Positions 15,197-24,027 of a DNA stretch of 54,658 nucleotides are shown in pieces. The position numbers were made by a program, and so were the translations under genes. Every line of letters starts with the position of its first letter. Position 1 is the first letter of the stretch. The stretch is taken from NCBI RefSeq assembly GCF_018070465.1, contig NZ_JAGPXT010000034.1, positions 1-54,658 of the forward strand, read 5' to 3'. The DNA is from Micromonospora sp. C95 (lineage in GTDB: Bacteria > Actinomycetota > Actinomycetes > Mycobacteriales > Micromonosporaceae). The notes under the pieces are model-generated. The model ran no database searches. It was not told the origin of the DNA and worked only from the letters and a program-made list of their open reading frames with translations.

Positions 15197-17105
15197 ACCG
15201 GTCCGGACACTGCTGCTGTGGTGCCCGGACTGGCCGGTACTCGCCGCCGAGATCGTCGACGGGGTGCCCGCCACCGGGCCGGTCGCGGTGCTGCACGCCA
15301 ACCGGGTGATCGCCTGCTCCGAACGGGCTCGCGCCGAGGGGGTACGCCGAGGGCTGCGTCGGCGGGAGGCGCAGGGACGCTGCTCCGGGCTCACCGTCGT
15401 CGACCACGATCCGGGGCGGGACGCGCGGGCGTTCGAGCCGGTGGTGGCCGCGGTCGAGGAGGTGGCGGTCGGGGTCGAGGTGATCCGTCCCGGGGCCTGC
15501 GCGCTGGCCGCCCGGGGGCCGAGCCGCTATCTGGGTGGTGAGGAGGCGGCCGCCGAGCGGATCGTCGAGCACGTCGCCCTCAGTTGTGCGGTGGAGAGCC
15601 AGATCGGTGTCGCCGCCGGGGTCTTCGCCGCCGGGCTGGCCGCCCGCGAGGGGCGGATCGTCCCGCCCGGCGGGACACCGGAGTTCCTGGCCGGTCAGCC
15701 CGTCGAGGCGCTCGGCCGCCCCGCCCTGGCCGACCTGCTGCGCCGGCTGGGGGTGCGTACGCTGGGCGACTTCGCCGCGCTGCCGGCCGGCGACGTACTG
15801 GCCCGGTTCGGGTTCGACGGGGCGCTGGCCCATCGGCTGGCCGCCGGGCGGGACGACCGGCCGCTCGCGGTGCGACGCCCGCCGATCGACCTGACGGTCA
15901 CCGCCGACCTGGACGAGCCGATCGACCGGATCGACGTGGCGGCGTTCGCGGCCCGGACACTGGCCGAGCAACTGCACGAACGGCTCGCCGGGTACGGACT
16001 GGCCTGCACCCGCCTGGGCATCGAGGCGGTCACCGCACACGGCCAGGAACTGCACCGGGTCTGGCGGCACGACGGGCTGCTCACCGCGGCGGCGATCGCC
16101 GACCGGGTCCGCTGGCAACTGGACGGCTGGCTCTCCGGTGCCCGGCGCGGCGGTGACCGGCCGGCCCGTCCCACCGCCGGGATCATCCGGCTGCGGCTGC
16201 TGCCGGACGGGGTGCTGGCCCAGGCCGGCCTGCAACCCGGGCTGTGGGGGGAGACCGGCGCGGAACGCGGGCGGGCGCACCGCGCGCTGAGTCGGGTGCA
16301 GGGCCTGCTCGGTCCCGAGGCGGTGGTCACCGCGGTGCTCGGCGGCGGGCGGTCCCCGGCCGACCAGACCCGGCTGGTGCCCTGGGGCGACGAGCGCCGG
16401 CCCGCCCGCCCCGGTCCGCCGCCGCTGCCCGAACCCGTCGCGCGCTCCTGGCCCGGTCCGGACGTCGAACCCGCCTCCGGTGGGCTGGCCGGCTCCGGTG
16501 GCTCGGCCGGCTCTGGTGGGTCGGCCGGCTCTGGTGGGTCGGCCGGCTCTGGTGGGTCGGCCGGCTCCGGTGGCTCGGCCGGCTCCGGTGGTGAGTCGGT
16601 GGCCTCCGGCGGCGGATCGGCTCGTTCCGGTGGGCGGCGGGTGAGTCCCGGACCGGCCGTACCGTCCTGGCCGGGGCGACTGCCGCCGCCCTCGCCGGCC
16701 GTGGTGCTGCCCGTCCCGCTCGCCGCGAGCGTGCTCGACGCCACCGGGGCGCCGGTGGTGGTGAGCGCGCGGCTGGCGGTGAGCGCCCCACCGGCCCGGC
16801 TGAGCATCGGCTCGGTGCCGTCGCAGCCCACCGGCCCCACTCCCGCCCCGGGGTCCGCCACCTCCACCGCCGCTGCTTCGGCCACCGCCACTTCCACCGC
16901 CGCTTCGGCCACCGCCCTTCGTGGTGGGACGCTCGCGTCGGTCGAGATCGTCGGCTGGGCCGGTCCGTGGCCGGTCGACGAACGGTGGTGGGCACCGGCC
17001 GAGGCCCGCCGCCGAGCCCGGTTCCAGGTCCACCTCGCCGACGGCAGCGCCCTGCTGCTCGCCGTCGAGTCCGGCCAGTGGCTGCTGGAGGCGATCTATG
17101 ACTGA
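15189..17105 (+). CDS. imuB: ImuB, Y-family polymerase-like mutasome adaptor
   Basis: This 638-residue protein has the Y-family fold without a working active site: the first motif reads VRTLLLWCPDWPVLAAE where active enzymes have an Asp-x-Asp, and no S-x-D-E motif is seen. ImuB bridges DnaE2 and the beta clamp. The clamp motif is visible as QPGLWG (349-354), equivalent to QLPLWG in M. tuberculosis. After it comes a long low-complexity linker with a GGSAGS repeat (16473-16598) and a Ser/Ala/Thr-rich stretch, then the family C-terminus (IVGWAGPWPVDERWW and ESGQWLLEAIYD). The protein is longer than mycobacterial ImuB because of this linker. GTG 15189 overlaps the imuA' stop by 8 nt. Confidence 0.92.
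   Translation: MGEPVRTLLLWCPDWPVLAAEIVDGVPATGPVAVLHANRVIACSERARAEGVRRGLRRREAQGRCSGLTVVDHDPGRDARAFEPVVAAVEEVAVGVEVIRPGACALAARGPSRYLGGEEAAAERIVEHVALSCAVESQIGVAAGVFAAGLAAREGRIVPPGGTPEFLAGQPVEALGRPALADLLRRLGVRTLGDFAALPAGDVLARFGFDGALAHRLAAGRDDRPLAVRRPPIDLTVTADLDEPIDRIDVAAFAARTLAEQLHERLAGYGLACTRLGIEAVTAHGQELHRVWRHDGLLTAAAIADRVRWQLDGWLSGARRGGDRPARPTAGIIRLRLLPDGVLAQAGLQPGLWGETGAERGRAHRALSRVQGLLGPEAVVTAVLGGGRSPADQTRLVPWGDERRPARPGPPPLPEPVARSWPGPDVEPASGGLAGSGGSAGSGGSAGSGGSAGSGGSAGSGGSAGSGGESVASGGGSARSGGRRVSPGPAVPSWPGRLPPPSPAVVLPVPLAASVLDATGAPVVVSARLAVSAPPARLSIGSVPSQPTGPTPAPGSATSTAAASATATSTAASATALRGGTLASVEIVGWAGPWPVDERWWAPAEARRRARFQVHLADGSALLLAVESGQWLLEAIYD
16473..16598. repeat. 18-nt tandem repeats within imuB
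   Basis: Seven units of 18 nt (last one degenerate), for example GGCTCTGGTGGGTCGGCC, encode Gly-Ser-Gly-Gly-Ser-Ala. Units 3 to 5 are identical, suggesting recent expansion by slippage. The copies lie in the flexible linker after the clamp motif. Confidence 0.9.
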
Positions 17106-17129
17106 CGTCGGGTCGACGGGCTTCACCAG

Positions 17130-17190
17130 TTGCGGTATGTCGGGGCCTCTGGGCCGGTTGAGGGCACGGGATGCGGCATCCTGCGCGGCG
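17130..17190. repeat. Intergenic element between imuB and dnaE2, copy A
   Basis: This 61-nt segment fills most of the 99-nt imuB-dnaE2 spacer and aligns with 13406-13467. Identity is roughly 70% by eye. It may be a small dispersed repeat. Confidence 0.4.
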
Positions 17191-17204
17191 GCGAGGTGGC
17201 GGCG

Positions 17205-20200
17205 GTGAGTTTCCACAATCCACGGTTGCCGTGGTCGGAGTTGGAGCGGGTGCTCTCCGGGCGGCCGGCCGGCGGGAAGGGCGGCACCGTCGGGAGGGGC
17301 GGCGATGGCGGGAGGGGCGGCGATGGCGGGAGGGGCGGCGATGGCGGGAGGGGCGGCGGTGCGGGGCGGCACCTGCATGTGGTGGATCCGCTGGCGGTCG
17401 ATGCCGACGGGGGCGACTCGCCGGCCTGGAGCCGGCGGCGGGAGCACTACCGGCCGCCGGAACTGGCCCGGCCCGACGGCGTGCCGCCGTACGCCGAGCT
17501 GCACGCGCACACCAACTTCAGCTTCCTCGACGGCGCCAGCCACCCCGAGGAACTGGCCGAGGAGGCCGTCCGGTTGGGGCTCACCGCACTCGCCGTCACC
17601 GACCATGACGGGTTCTACGGCGTGGTGCGGTTCGCCGAGGCGGCCCGCGCGCTGAGTCTGCCGACGATCTTCGGAGCGGAGCTGTCCCTCGGCCTGCCCG
17701 GTCCGCAGAACGGCGTACCCGATCCGCACGGCAACCACCTGCTGCTGCTCGCCCACGGCCACGAGGGGTACGCCCGGCTGGCCACCACCATCTCCCGCGC
17801 CCAGCTGCGCGGCGGTGAGAAGGGCCGCCCGGTCTACGGCGAGTTGGAGGAGATCGCCGCCGACCTGCGCGACCACGTGCTGGTGCTCACCGGCTGCCGC
17901 AAGGGGCACGTGCCGGCCGCCCTGCTCACCGAGGGGGTCGACGCGGCGGCCCGGGAGCTGGACCGGCTCACCGTGCTGTTCGGCGCGGAGACGGTGGCGG
18001 TGGAGCTGACCGACCACGGGCATCCGGTCGACGGCGACCGCAACGACGCCCTGGCCGAGCTGGCGGCCGCGGCCGGCCTGCCCACGGTGGCCACGAACAA
18101 TGTGCACTACGCGACCCCGGGGCGGCGTCGACTGGCCACCACCCTGGCGGCCGTCCGGGCCCGACGCAGCCTGGACGAGATCGACGGCTGGCTGCCCGCG
18201 GCGGGCACCGCCCACCTGCGCGACGGCGCCGAGATGACGGCCCGGTTCGCCGCCTACCCGGGTGCGGTGGCCCGGGCTGCCGAGTTCGGCGTCGAGCTGG
18301 CCTTCGACCTCCAGCTCGTGGCACCGCAGCTGCCGGCGTACCCGGTGCCGCCGGGGCACAGCGAGATGAGCTGGCTGCGCCACCTCACCGAGGCCGGCGC
18401 CCGGGAACGCTACGGCCCGCGCGAGGCGCACCCGCAGGCGTACGCGCAGCTCGACCACGAGCTGAACATGATCGAGGAGTTGGGCTTCCCCGGCTACTTC
18501 CTGGTGGTGTACGACATCGTCGACTTCTGCCGGCGAGCGGACATCTACTGCCAGGGTCGGGGTTCGGCGGCGAACTCGGCGGTCTGCTACGCGCTGCGGA
18601 TCACGAACGTGGACGCGGTCCGGCACCGGCTGCTGTTCGAACGCTTCCTGGCGCCCGAGCGGGACGGGCCGCCCGACATCGACGTGGACATCGAGTCCGA
18701 CCGCCGGGAGGAGGTCATCCAGCACGTCTACGCCCGCTACGGCCGGGAGCACACCGCCCAGGTGGCCAACGTGATCTCCTACCGGCCCCGCTCGGCGGTG
18801 CGGGACGTGGCCAAGGCGTTCGGCTTCCCACCCGGCCAGCAGGACGCGTGGAGCAAGCAGATCGACCGCTGGGGCGAGGTGGCCACGGTGGACGTGCCGG
18901 AGATCCCCGAGCAGGTGGTCGCGTACGCCAACGAACTCCAGACGTTCCCCCGGCACCTGGGCATCCACTCCGGCGGCATGGTGATCTGCGACCGACCGGT
19001 GATCGAGGTCTGCCCGGTGGAGTGGGGGCGGATGCCCGGCCGCAGCGTGCTCCAGTGGGACAAGGACGACTGCGCCGCCGTCGGCCTGGTCAAGTTCGAC
19101 CTGCTCGGCCTCGGCATGCTGTCGGCCCTGCACTACGGCTACGACATGATCGGGATGAGCCTGGATCTCGGCGACATGACGCTCGACGACCCCGAGGTCT
19201 ACGACATGCTCTGCCGGGCCGACTCGGTCGGGGTGTTCCAGGTGGAGAGCCGGGCCCAGATGGCCACCCTGCCCCGGCTCAAGCCCCGGACGTTCTACGA
19301 CCTGGTGGTCGAGGTGGCGCTGATCCGGCCCGGCCCGATCCAGGGCGGCTCGGTGCACCCGTACATCCGGCGCAAGAACGGCCAGGAGCCGGTGACCTAC
19401 GCGCATCCGCTGATGCGCAACGCGCTGGAGAAGACCCTCGGCGTGCCGCTGTTCCAGGAGCAGTTGATGCAGCTCGCCATCGACCTGGCCGGCTTCGACG
19501 CGGCCGAGGCCGACCAGCTGCGCCGGGCGATGGGCGCCAAACGGTCGGTGCAGCGGATGGAACAGATCGCCGACCGGCTCTACCGGGGCATGGCGGAGCG
19601 CGGCATCACCGGCGAACTGGCCGACGACGTCTACCGCAAGCTCACCGCGTTCGCCAGCTACGGTTTCCCGGAGAGCCACGCGATGAGCTTCGCCTACCTG
19701 GTCTACGCCAGTTCCTGGCTGAAGCGCTACCACCCCGGTCCGTTCCTGGCCGCGCTGCTCAGCGCCCAGCCGATGGGCTTCTACTCGCCGCAGACCCTGG
19801 TCGACGACGCCCGCCGGCACGGCGTGCAGGTACGCCGACCGGACGTCAACGCCAGCGACGCGAAGCCGGTGCTGGAATCCACCCCGGACACCCGCTGGGG
19901 CAGCCGGGCGGGTGAACCGCCGCACGCCTGGGGGCTGGGCGGTCCGGCGGTCCGGCTCGGGCTGTCCAGTGTGCGTACCCTCGGCGACGGGGTGGCCGAG
20001 CGGATCGAGGCCGAGCGGGCGGCGAACGGCCCGTACCGCGACATGCCGGAGCTGGCCCGGCGGGTGGGGCTGACCGCCGCGCAGTTGGAGGCGCTGGCCA
20101 CCGCGGACGCCTTCGCCTGTTTCGGGCTGACCCGGCGGCAGGCGCTCTGGGCGGCCGGCGCGGCGGCCCAGGAGCGGCCCGGTCGGCTGCCCGGCACGGT

Positions 20201-20645
20201 CACCGGTACGGCGGCGCCCGTGCTGCCCGGAATGGAGGAGGTGGACCGGCTGGTCGCCGACGTCTGGGCCACCGGGTTGTCGCCGGAGAACCATCCGGCC
20301 CGGTTCATCCGGCCGCAGCTGGACGCCGTGGGGGCGGTACCGATCGACAGGTTGGGCCGGGTGGAGCCGGGTCGGCGGATCCGGGTCGGCGGGATCGTCA
20401 CCCACCGCCAGCGGCCGGCGACCGCCGGTGGGGTCACCTTCCTCAACCTGGAGGACGAGACCGGCATGCTCAACGTCACCTGCTCGCCTGGCCTGTGGCA
20501 GCGGCACCGGAAGGTGGCCCGCACCAGCACGGCCTTGGTGGTGCGGGGCCGGCTACAGCGGCACGAGGGGGTGGTCAACCTGGTCGCCGACCGGCTGGAC
20601 CCGATCGAGGCACCGGTCCGCCCCTCCTCCCGCGACTTCCGCTGA
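17205..20645 (+). CDS. dnaE2: Error-prone DNA polymerase III alpha subunit DnaE2
   Basis: This 1146-residue C-family polymerase performs damage-induced translesion synthesis with ImuA' and ImuB. An N-terminal PHP domain starts at AELHAHTNFSFLDGASHP (His about 100 and 102). The polymerase active site is PDIDVDIESDRREE, with Asp 491, 493 and 495. Other landmarks are GRGSAANSAVCYALRITNVD, GVFQVESRAQMATLP, FPESHAMSFAYLVYASSWLK, and a C-terminal OB fold (GGIVTHRQRPATAGGVTFLN). The start GTG 17205 gives SFHNPRLPWSELERV, like mycobacterial DnaE2. A Gly/Arg/Asp repeat at residues 29-52 sits before the PHP domain and is not a usual family feature. Confidence 0.96.
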   Translation: MSFHNPRLPWSELERVLSGRPAGGKGGTVGRGGDGGRGGDGGRGGDGGRGGGAGRHLHVVDPLAVDADGGDSPAWSRRREHYRPPELARPDGVPPYAELHAHTNFSFLDGASHPEELAEEAVRLGLTALAVTDHDGFYGVVRFAEAARALSLPTIFGAELSLGLPGPQNGVPDPHGNHLLLLAHGHEGYARLATTISRAQLRGGEKGRPVYGELEEIAADLRDHVLVLTGCRKGHVPAALLTEGVDAAARELDRLTVLFGAETVAVELTDHGHPVDGDRNDALAELAAAAGLPTVATNNVHYATPGRRRLATTLAAVRARRSLDEIDGWLPAAGTAHLRDGAEMTARFAAYPGAVARAAEFGVELAFDLQLVAPQLPAYPVPPGHSEMSWLRHLTEAGARERYGPREAHPQAYAQLDHELNMIEELGFPGYFLVVYDIVDFCRRADIYCQGRGSAANSAVCYALRITNVDAVRHRLLFERFLAPERDGPPDIDVDIESDRREEVIQHVYARYGREHTAQVANVISYRPRSAVRDVAKAFGFPPGQQDAWSKQIDRWGEVATVDVPEIPEQVVAYANELQTFPRHLGIHSGGMVICDRPVIEVCPVEWGRMPGRSVLQWDKDDCAAVGLVKFDLLGLGMLSALHYGYDMIGMSLDLGDMTLDDPEVYDMLCRADSVGVFQVESRAQMATLPRLKPRTFYDLVVEVALIRPGPIQGGSVHPYIRRKNGQEPVTYAHPLMRNALEKTLGVPLFQEQLMQLAIDLAGFDAAEADQLRRAMGAKRSVQRMEQIADRLYRGMAERGITGELADDVYRKLTAFASYGFPESHAMSFAYLVYASSWLKRYHPGPFLAALLSAQPMGFYSPQTLVDDARRHGVQVRRPDVNASDAKPVLESTPDTRWGSRAGEPPHAWGLGGPAVRLGLSSVRTLGDGVAERIEAERAANGPYRDMPELARRVGLTAAQLEALATADAFACFGLTRRQALWAAGAAAQERPGRLPGTVTGTAAPVLPGMEEVDRLVADVWATGLSPENHPARFIRPQLDAVGAVPIDRLGRVEPGRRIRVGGIVTHRQRPATAGGVTFLNLEDETGMLNVTCSPGLWQRHRKVARTSTALVVRGRLQRHEGVVNLVADRLDPIEAPVRPSSRDFR
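17291..17362. repeat. 18-nt tandem repeats within dnaE2
   Basis: Three identical 18-nt units (CGGGAGGGGCGGCGATGG at 17291, 17309 and 17327) and a diverged fourth encode a Gly-Arg-Gly-Gly-Asp-Gly pattern. It lies N-terminal to the PHP domain. Confidence 0.88.
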
Positions 20646-20685
20646 CGGCGGGCAGGTGCCCCCTGGCGATCTGTGCCCGGCTGAC

Positions 20686-20691
20686 TAGGCT
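20686..20691 (+). promoter_or_regulatory. -10 box before the methyltransferase, leaderless start
   Basis: TAGGCT ends 7 nt before GTG 20699, with no Shine-Dalgarno sequence between them. It lies 40 nt beyond the dnaE2 stop, so this gene probably has its own promoter. Confidence 0.45.
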
Positions 20692-20698
20692 CGACCGG

Positions 20699-21445
20699 GT
20701 GGAACAGACCCCAGGCCCGTCCGGGCCGCCGCTCACCCCCCGTACCGCCGTGGTCTGGTCGGTGCTGCGCGCCGAGTTGGACCGCCGGCCGGCCGCCGAG
20801 CTGACCGTGCTGGACGTGGGGGGCGGCACCGGCGGCTTCGCGGTGCCGCTGGCCCGGGCCGGGCACCGGGTGACCGTGGTGGACGCCAGTCCCGACGCGC
20901 TCGCCGCGCTCAGCCGCCGGGCCGCGGAGGCCGGGGTGGCCGGGCGGGTACGCGCGGTGCAGGGTGACGCCGACGCGTTGGCCGGCCTGATCGAGCCGGC
21001 CAGCGTCGACCTGGTGCTCTGCCACGCCGTGCTGGAGGTGGTCGACGACCCGGCACCCGTGGTGTCCGCGCTGGCCGGCGTGCTGCGACCGGGTGGTGCG
21101 GCGAGCGTGCTGGTCGCCGGGCGGGCCGCCGCGGTGCTCGGCCGGGCGATGAACGGGCACCTCGACGTGGCCGCCGCGCTGGCCGCCGACCCGGCCGGCG
21201 CCGCCGGCACCCGGGACACCCTGCGTCGCCGCTTCGACGTCGAGAGCGCCGCCGCGCTGCTGGCCGCCGCCGGGCTCGCCGTCGAGGAGATCCACGGTGT
21301 ACGCGTCCTGGCCGACCTGCTGCCCGCGGCGGTGGCGGACGGTCAGGCCGCTGCCCTGGTCGAGTTGGAACGGACGCTCGCCGCGCAACCACCCTGGCGG
21401 GACGTCGCGGCCCAGCTGCACCTGTTCGCCCGCCGCCCGGCATGA
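20699..21445 (+). CDS. Class I SAM-dependent methyltransferase
   Basis: This 248-residue protein has the Rossmann methyltransferase motifs: LTVLDVGGGTGGFAVPLARA (motif I), VTVVDASPDALAALSRRA (motif II), VQGDADALAGLI (acidic loop) and VDLVLCHAVLEVVDDPAPVV (motif IV), with VLRPGGAASVLVAG after it. The substrate is not predictable. Its stop overlaps the next start (ATGA), coupling it to the phosphatase-superfamily gene. Confidence 0.85.
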   Translation: MEQTPGPSGPPLTPRTAVVWSVLRAELDRRPAAELTVLDVGGGTGGFAVPLARAGHRVTVVDASPDALAALSRRAAEAGVAGRVRAVQGDADALAGLIEPASVDLVLCHAVLEVVDDPAPVVSALAGVLRPGGAASVLVAGRAAAVLGRAMNGHLDVAAALAADPAGAAGTRDTLRRRFDVESAAALLAAAGLAVEEIHGVRVLADLLPAAVADGQAAALVELERTLAAQPPWRDVAAQLHLFARRPA

Positions 21446-22614
21446 CCGGCCTGATCGGTCGGGCCCGGCCGCTGGAGATCGTCGCGCCGGGTTACGGCGG
21501 TGGGAGCCTCGCCGACGTGCTGCCCAGCGCGCTGGCCGTGCTCGGTGTCCCCGGTGCCGTGGACCCGCTCGGCCTCGCCGCCGAACTGTCCGGGGTGCGC
21601 CGGATCGCGGTGCTGCTCGTCGACGGCCTCGGCTGGTACCAGATCCCCACCGCCGCGCCGTACGCACCGACCCTGACCGGGCTGACCGCCGCCTCGGGTC
21701 GACCGCTCACCTGCGGTTTCCCCTCCACCACCCCGACCAGCCTGGTAACCCTGGGCAGCGGCGTGGCGCCCGGCGCGCACGGGGTGCTCGGCTTCACCGT
21801 GCGTGTCCCGGGCACCGAGCGGGTGCTCAACCACATCGAGTGGCGCGACGGCGATCCCGACCCGCTGCGCTGGCAACCGGTCCCCACCCAGTTGGAACGG
21901 GCCCGGGCGGCGGGTGTGGCGGTGACCGTGGTGAGCCGGCCGGAGTTCGGCGGCACCGGCCTGACCCTGGCCGCGAACCGGGGCGGTGACTACCGGGGCG
22001 CGGCCGGGGTCGACGCGGTGGCCACCACCACGCTGGCGGCGCTGACCGCCGGACCCGGCCCGACCCTGGTTTCCGCCTACCACCCGGACGTCGACCGCCA
22101 CGGTCACCTCAGCGGCGTCGACTCGTTGCCGTGGCGGGTGGCGGTGACCGAGCTGGACGGGTTACTGGCCCGGCTGGTGGACGGGTTGCCGCCCGACGCC
22201 GCGTTGCTGGTCACCGCCGACCACGGGCAGCTCGACATTCCCGCCGCAGACCGGTTCGACCTGGACACCGACCCCCGGCTGACCGACGGCGTGCGGGTGG
22301 TCGCGGGCGAACCCCGGGTGCGCTACCTGCATGTCGCACCGGGGGCCACCGCCGACGTGGTGGCGGCCTGGTCGGCCGTGCTCGGCACCGCCGCCCGGGT
22401 GCTGACCCGCGAGGAGGCGGTGGCCAGCGGCCGGTTCGGGCCGGTGGCCACCGGTCACCTGGACCGGATCGGCGACGTCGTGGTGATCTGCAACGACACG
22501 TACGCCGTGCTGGCCAGTCGGTCGGAGCCGCCGATGGTGTCCAGTCTGGTGGCCTTCCACGGCGCGGACACCGCGGCCGAGATGACCATTCCGCTGCTGG
22601 TGGTGCGGGGCTGA
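21442..22614 (+). CDS. Alkaline phosphatase-superfamily protein (nucleotide pyrophosphatase type)
   Basis: This 390-residue protein has the metal-binding and nucleophile pattern of type I phosphodiesterase/nucleotide pyrophosphatases: VLLVDGLGWYQ, CGFPSTTPTSLVTLGSG with the Thr nucleophile, SAYHPDVDRHGH and VTADHGQLD. No signal peptide is evident, so action in the cytoplasm or at the inner membrane face is likely. The substrate is unknown. It follows the methyltransferase with a 4-nt overlap. Confidence 0.85.
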   Translation: MTGLIGRARPLEIVAPGYGGGSLADVLPSALAVLGVPGAVDPLGLAAELSGVRRIAVLLVDGLGWYQIPTAAPYAPTLTGLTAASGRPLTCGFPSTTPTSLVTLGSGVAPGAHGVLGFTVRVPGTERVLNHIEWRDGDPDPLRWQPVPTQLERARAAGVAVTVVSRPEFGGTGLTLAANRGGDYRGAAGVDAVATTTLAALTAGPGPTLVSAYHPDVDRHGHLSGVDSLPWRVAVTELDGLLARLVDGLPPDAALLVTADHGQLDIPAADRFDLDTDPRLTDGVRVVAGEPRVRYLHVAPGATADVVAAWSAVLGTAARVLTREEAVASGRFGPVATGHLDRIGDVVVICNDTYAVLASRSEPPMVSSLVAFHGADTAAEMTIPLLVVRG

Positions 22615-22640
22615 CCGGCCGGAATGTCACCCCTGCGGGC

Positions 22641-22646
22641 TAACCT
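22641..22646 (+). promoter_or_regulatory. -10 box before dinB, leaderless start
   Basis: TAACCT ends 6 nt before GTG 22653. No LexA box was seen here, so dinB is probably not directly SOS-regulated. Confidence 0.4.
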
Positions 22647-22652
22647 GCGCGG

Positions 22653-23912
22653 GTGGGCCGTAGCCAGTCGCTACCTCGGGGCGGTGATCCCCGGTTCGGC
22701 CCCGGTGCCGACGACGCCGGGTGCCCGATCCTGCACGTCGACATGGACGCCTTCTACGCCTCGGTGGAGGTCCGGCACCGCCCCGAGCTGCGCGGCCGGG
22801 CCGTCGTGGTCGGTGGGGTCGGTCCGCGCGGCGTGGTCAGTTCGGCCAGCTACGAGGCCCGGCGGTACGGCGTACGCAGCGCCATGCCCACGATGCGGGC
22901 GCGTGCGCTCTGCCCGCACGCGGTATTCCTCGCCCCCGACTTCGCCCGTTACTCGGCGGCCTCGCGGGCGGTCATGCAGATCTTTCGGGACGTCACGCCG
23001 CTGGTCGAGCCGCTCTCCCTGGACGAGGCGTTCCTCGACGTCGCGGGTGCCCGGCGACTGTTCGGCCGGCCGGCGGAGATCGCCCGGCGCATCCGGGAGC
23101 GGGTCGCCGAGGAGCAGAGGTTGACCTGCTCGGTGGGGGTCGCATCGAGCAAGTTCGTGGCCAAGCTCGGCTCGACCCGGGCGAAGCCCGACGGTCTGCT
23201 CGTGGTGCCGGCCGACCGGGTGCTCGAGTTCCTCCACCCGCTTCCGGTCGCCGCGCTGTGGGGGGTGGGCGAGCGCTCCGAGCAGGCACTGCTGCGGCTC
23301 GGGCTGCGCACCGTCGGCGACCTCGCGCAGGCTCCGCCGGGCATGCTGCGGGCCGCGCTCGGCGAGGCCGCCGCCGCGCACCTGCACGAGCTGTCCTGGG
23401 GTCGCGACCCGCGCCGGGTCAGCCCGGAGCAGGCGGAGAAGTCGATCGGCGCGGAGGTCACCTTCGACGTGGACGTCGACGATCCGGCCGAGATCCGTCG
23501 TACGCTGCTGGCCCTGGCGGAGAAGGTCGGCGCCCGGTTGCGGGCCGCCGGGCAGGTGGGACGGACGGTCTCGCTCAAGGTGCGCACCGCCGACTTCCGG
23601 ACGGTGAGCCGGGCCCGCACCCTGGATGTGCCCACCGACGTGGCCCGGGAGATGTTCGACACGTCGTGGGCGCTCTACACCGCGCTGAGCCCGGGTGAGC
23701 GGATTCGCCTGCTCGGTGTCCGGGCGGAGGGACTCACGACGGCGGCCGAGACGCCGCGGCAGCTCGCCCTCGGGCAGCCGGAGCGCGGCTGGCGGGAGGC
23801 GGAGGTCGCGGCCGACGCGGCGGCTGCCCGTTTCGGGCGGTCCGTCATAGGACCGGCCAGTCTGCTCAGCGGGCGCGATCCCCGACGAAATGAAAATCCG
23901 ACCCGGCCGTAG
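22653..23912 (+). CDS. dinB: DNA polymerase IV (Y family)
   Basis: This 419-residue translesion polymerase keeps both catalytic motifs, HVDMDAFYASVEVRHRPELR and SLDEAFLDVAGARRLFG, plus GVASSKFVAKLGSTRAKPDG and the thumb helix-hairpin-helix region ALWGVGERSEQALLRLGLRT. A clamp-binding candidate QLALG is near the C-terminus. Length is normal. With imuB and dnaE2 2 kb upstream, the window holds both an active Y-family enzyme and an inactive Y-family adaptor. Confidence 0.95.
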   Translation: MGRSQSLPRGGDPRFGPGADDAGCPILHVDMDAFYASVEVRHRPELRGRAVVVGGVGPRGVVSSASYEARRYGVRSAMPTMRARALCPHAVFLAPDFARYSAASRAVMQIFRDVTPLVEPLSLDEAFLDVAGARRLFGRPAEIARRIRERVAEEQRLTCSVGVASSKFVAKLGSTRAKPDGLLVVPADRVLEFLHPLPVAALWGVGERSEQALLRLGLRTVGDLAQAPPGMLRAALGEAAAAHLHELSWGRDPRRVSPEQAEKSIGAEVTFDVDVDDPAEIRRTLLALAEKVGARLRAAGQVGRTVSLKVRTADFRTVSRARTLDVPTDVAREMFDTSWALYTALSPGERIRLLGVRAEGLTTAAETPRQLALGQPERGWREAEVAADAAAARFGRSVIGPASLLSGRDPRRNENPTRP

Positions 23913-23945
23913 GTCGTCCCGCTTTCCGACGCGCGAGGGCCCTCG

Positions 23946-23951
23946 TAGACT
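23946..23951 (+). promoter_or_regulatory. -10 box of the DUF3040 gene
   Basis: TAGACT lies 76 nt before GTG 24028. The start would be near 23958, with a 70-nt leader that contains the ribosome binding site GGGGAGGAG. Confidence 0.35.
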
Positions 23952-24027
23952 TGCGGGTAAGCAGCCGGTTGGCTGCCACGGTCTGTCGGTCCGACCGGAC
24001 CGACCAACGTGACCGGGGAGGAGTGCC

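Noticed and set aside
16473..16598. Regular repeats that could be mistaken for a CRISPR array
   Set aside because: The 18-nt units are contiguous, in frame and coding, without spacers. The repeats at 17291-17362 and 24661-24757 also lack spacers.
15126..20507. A 1793-codon open frame antisense to imuB and dnaE2
   Set aside because: It mirrors two well-supported genes, its composition is low-complexity His/Gln/Arg/Gly, and long antisense frames are expected at this GC. The similar frames at 29764-32307, 32435-34069, 35558-38305 and 48490-50856 were rejected for the same reason.
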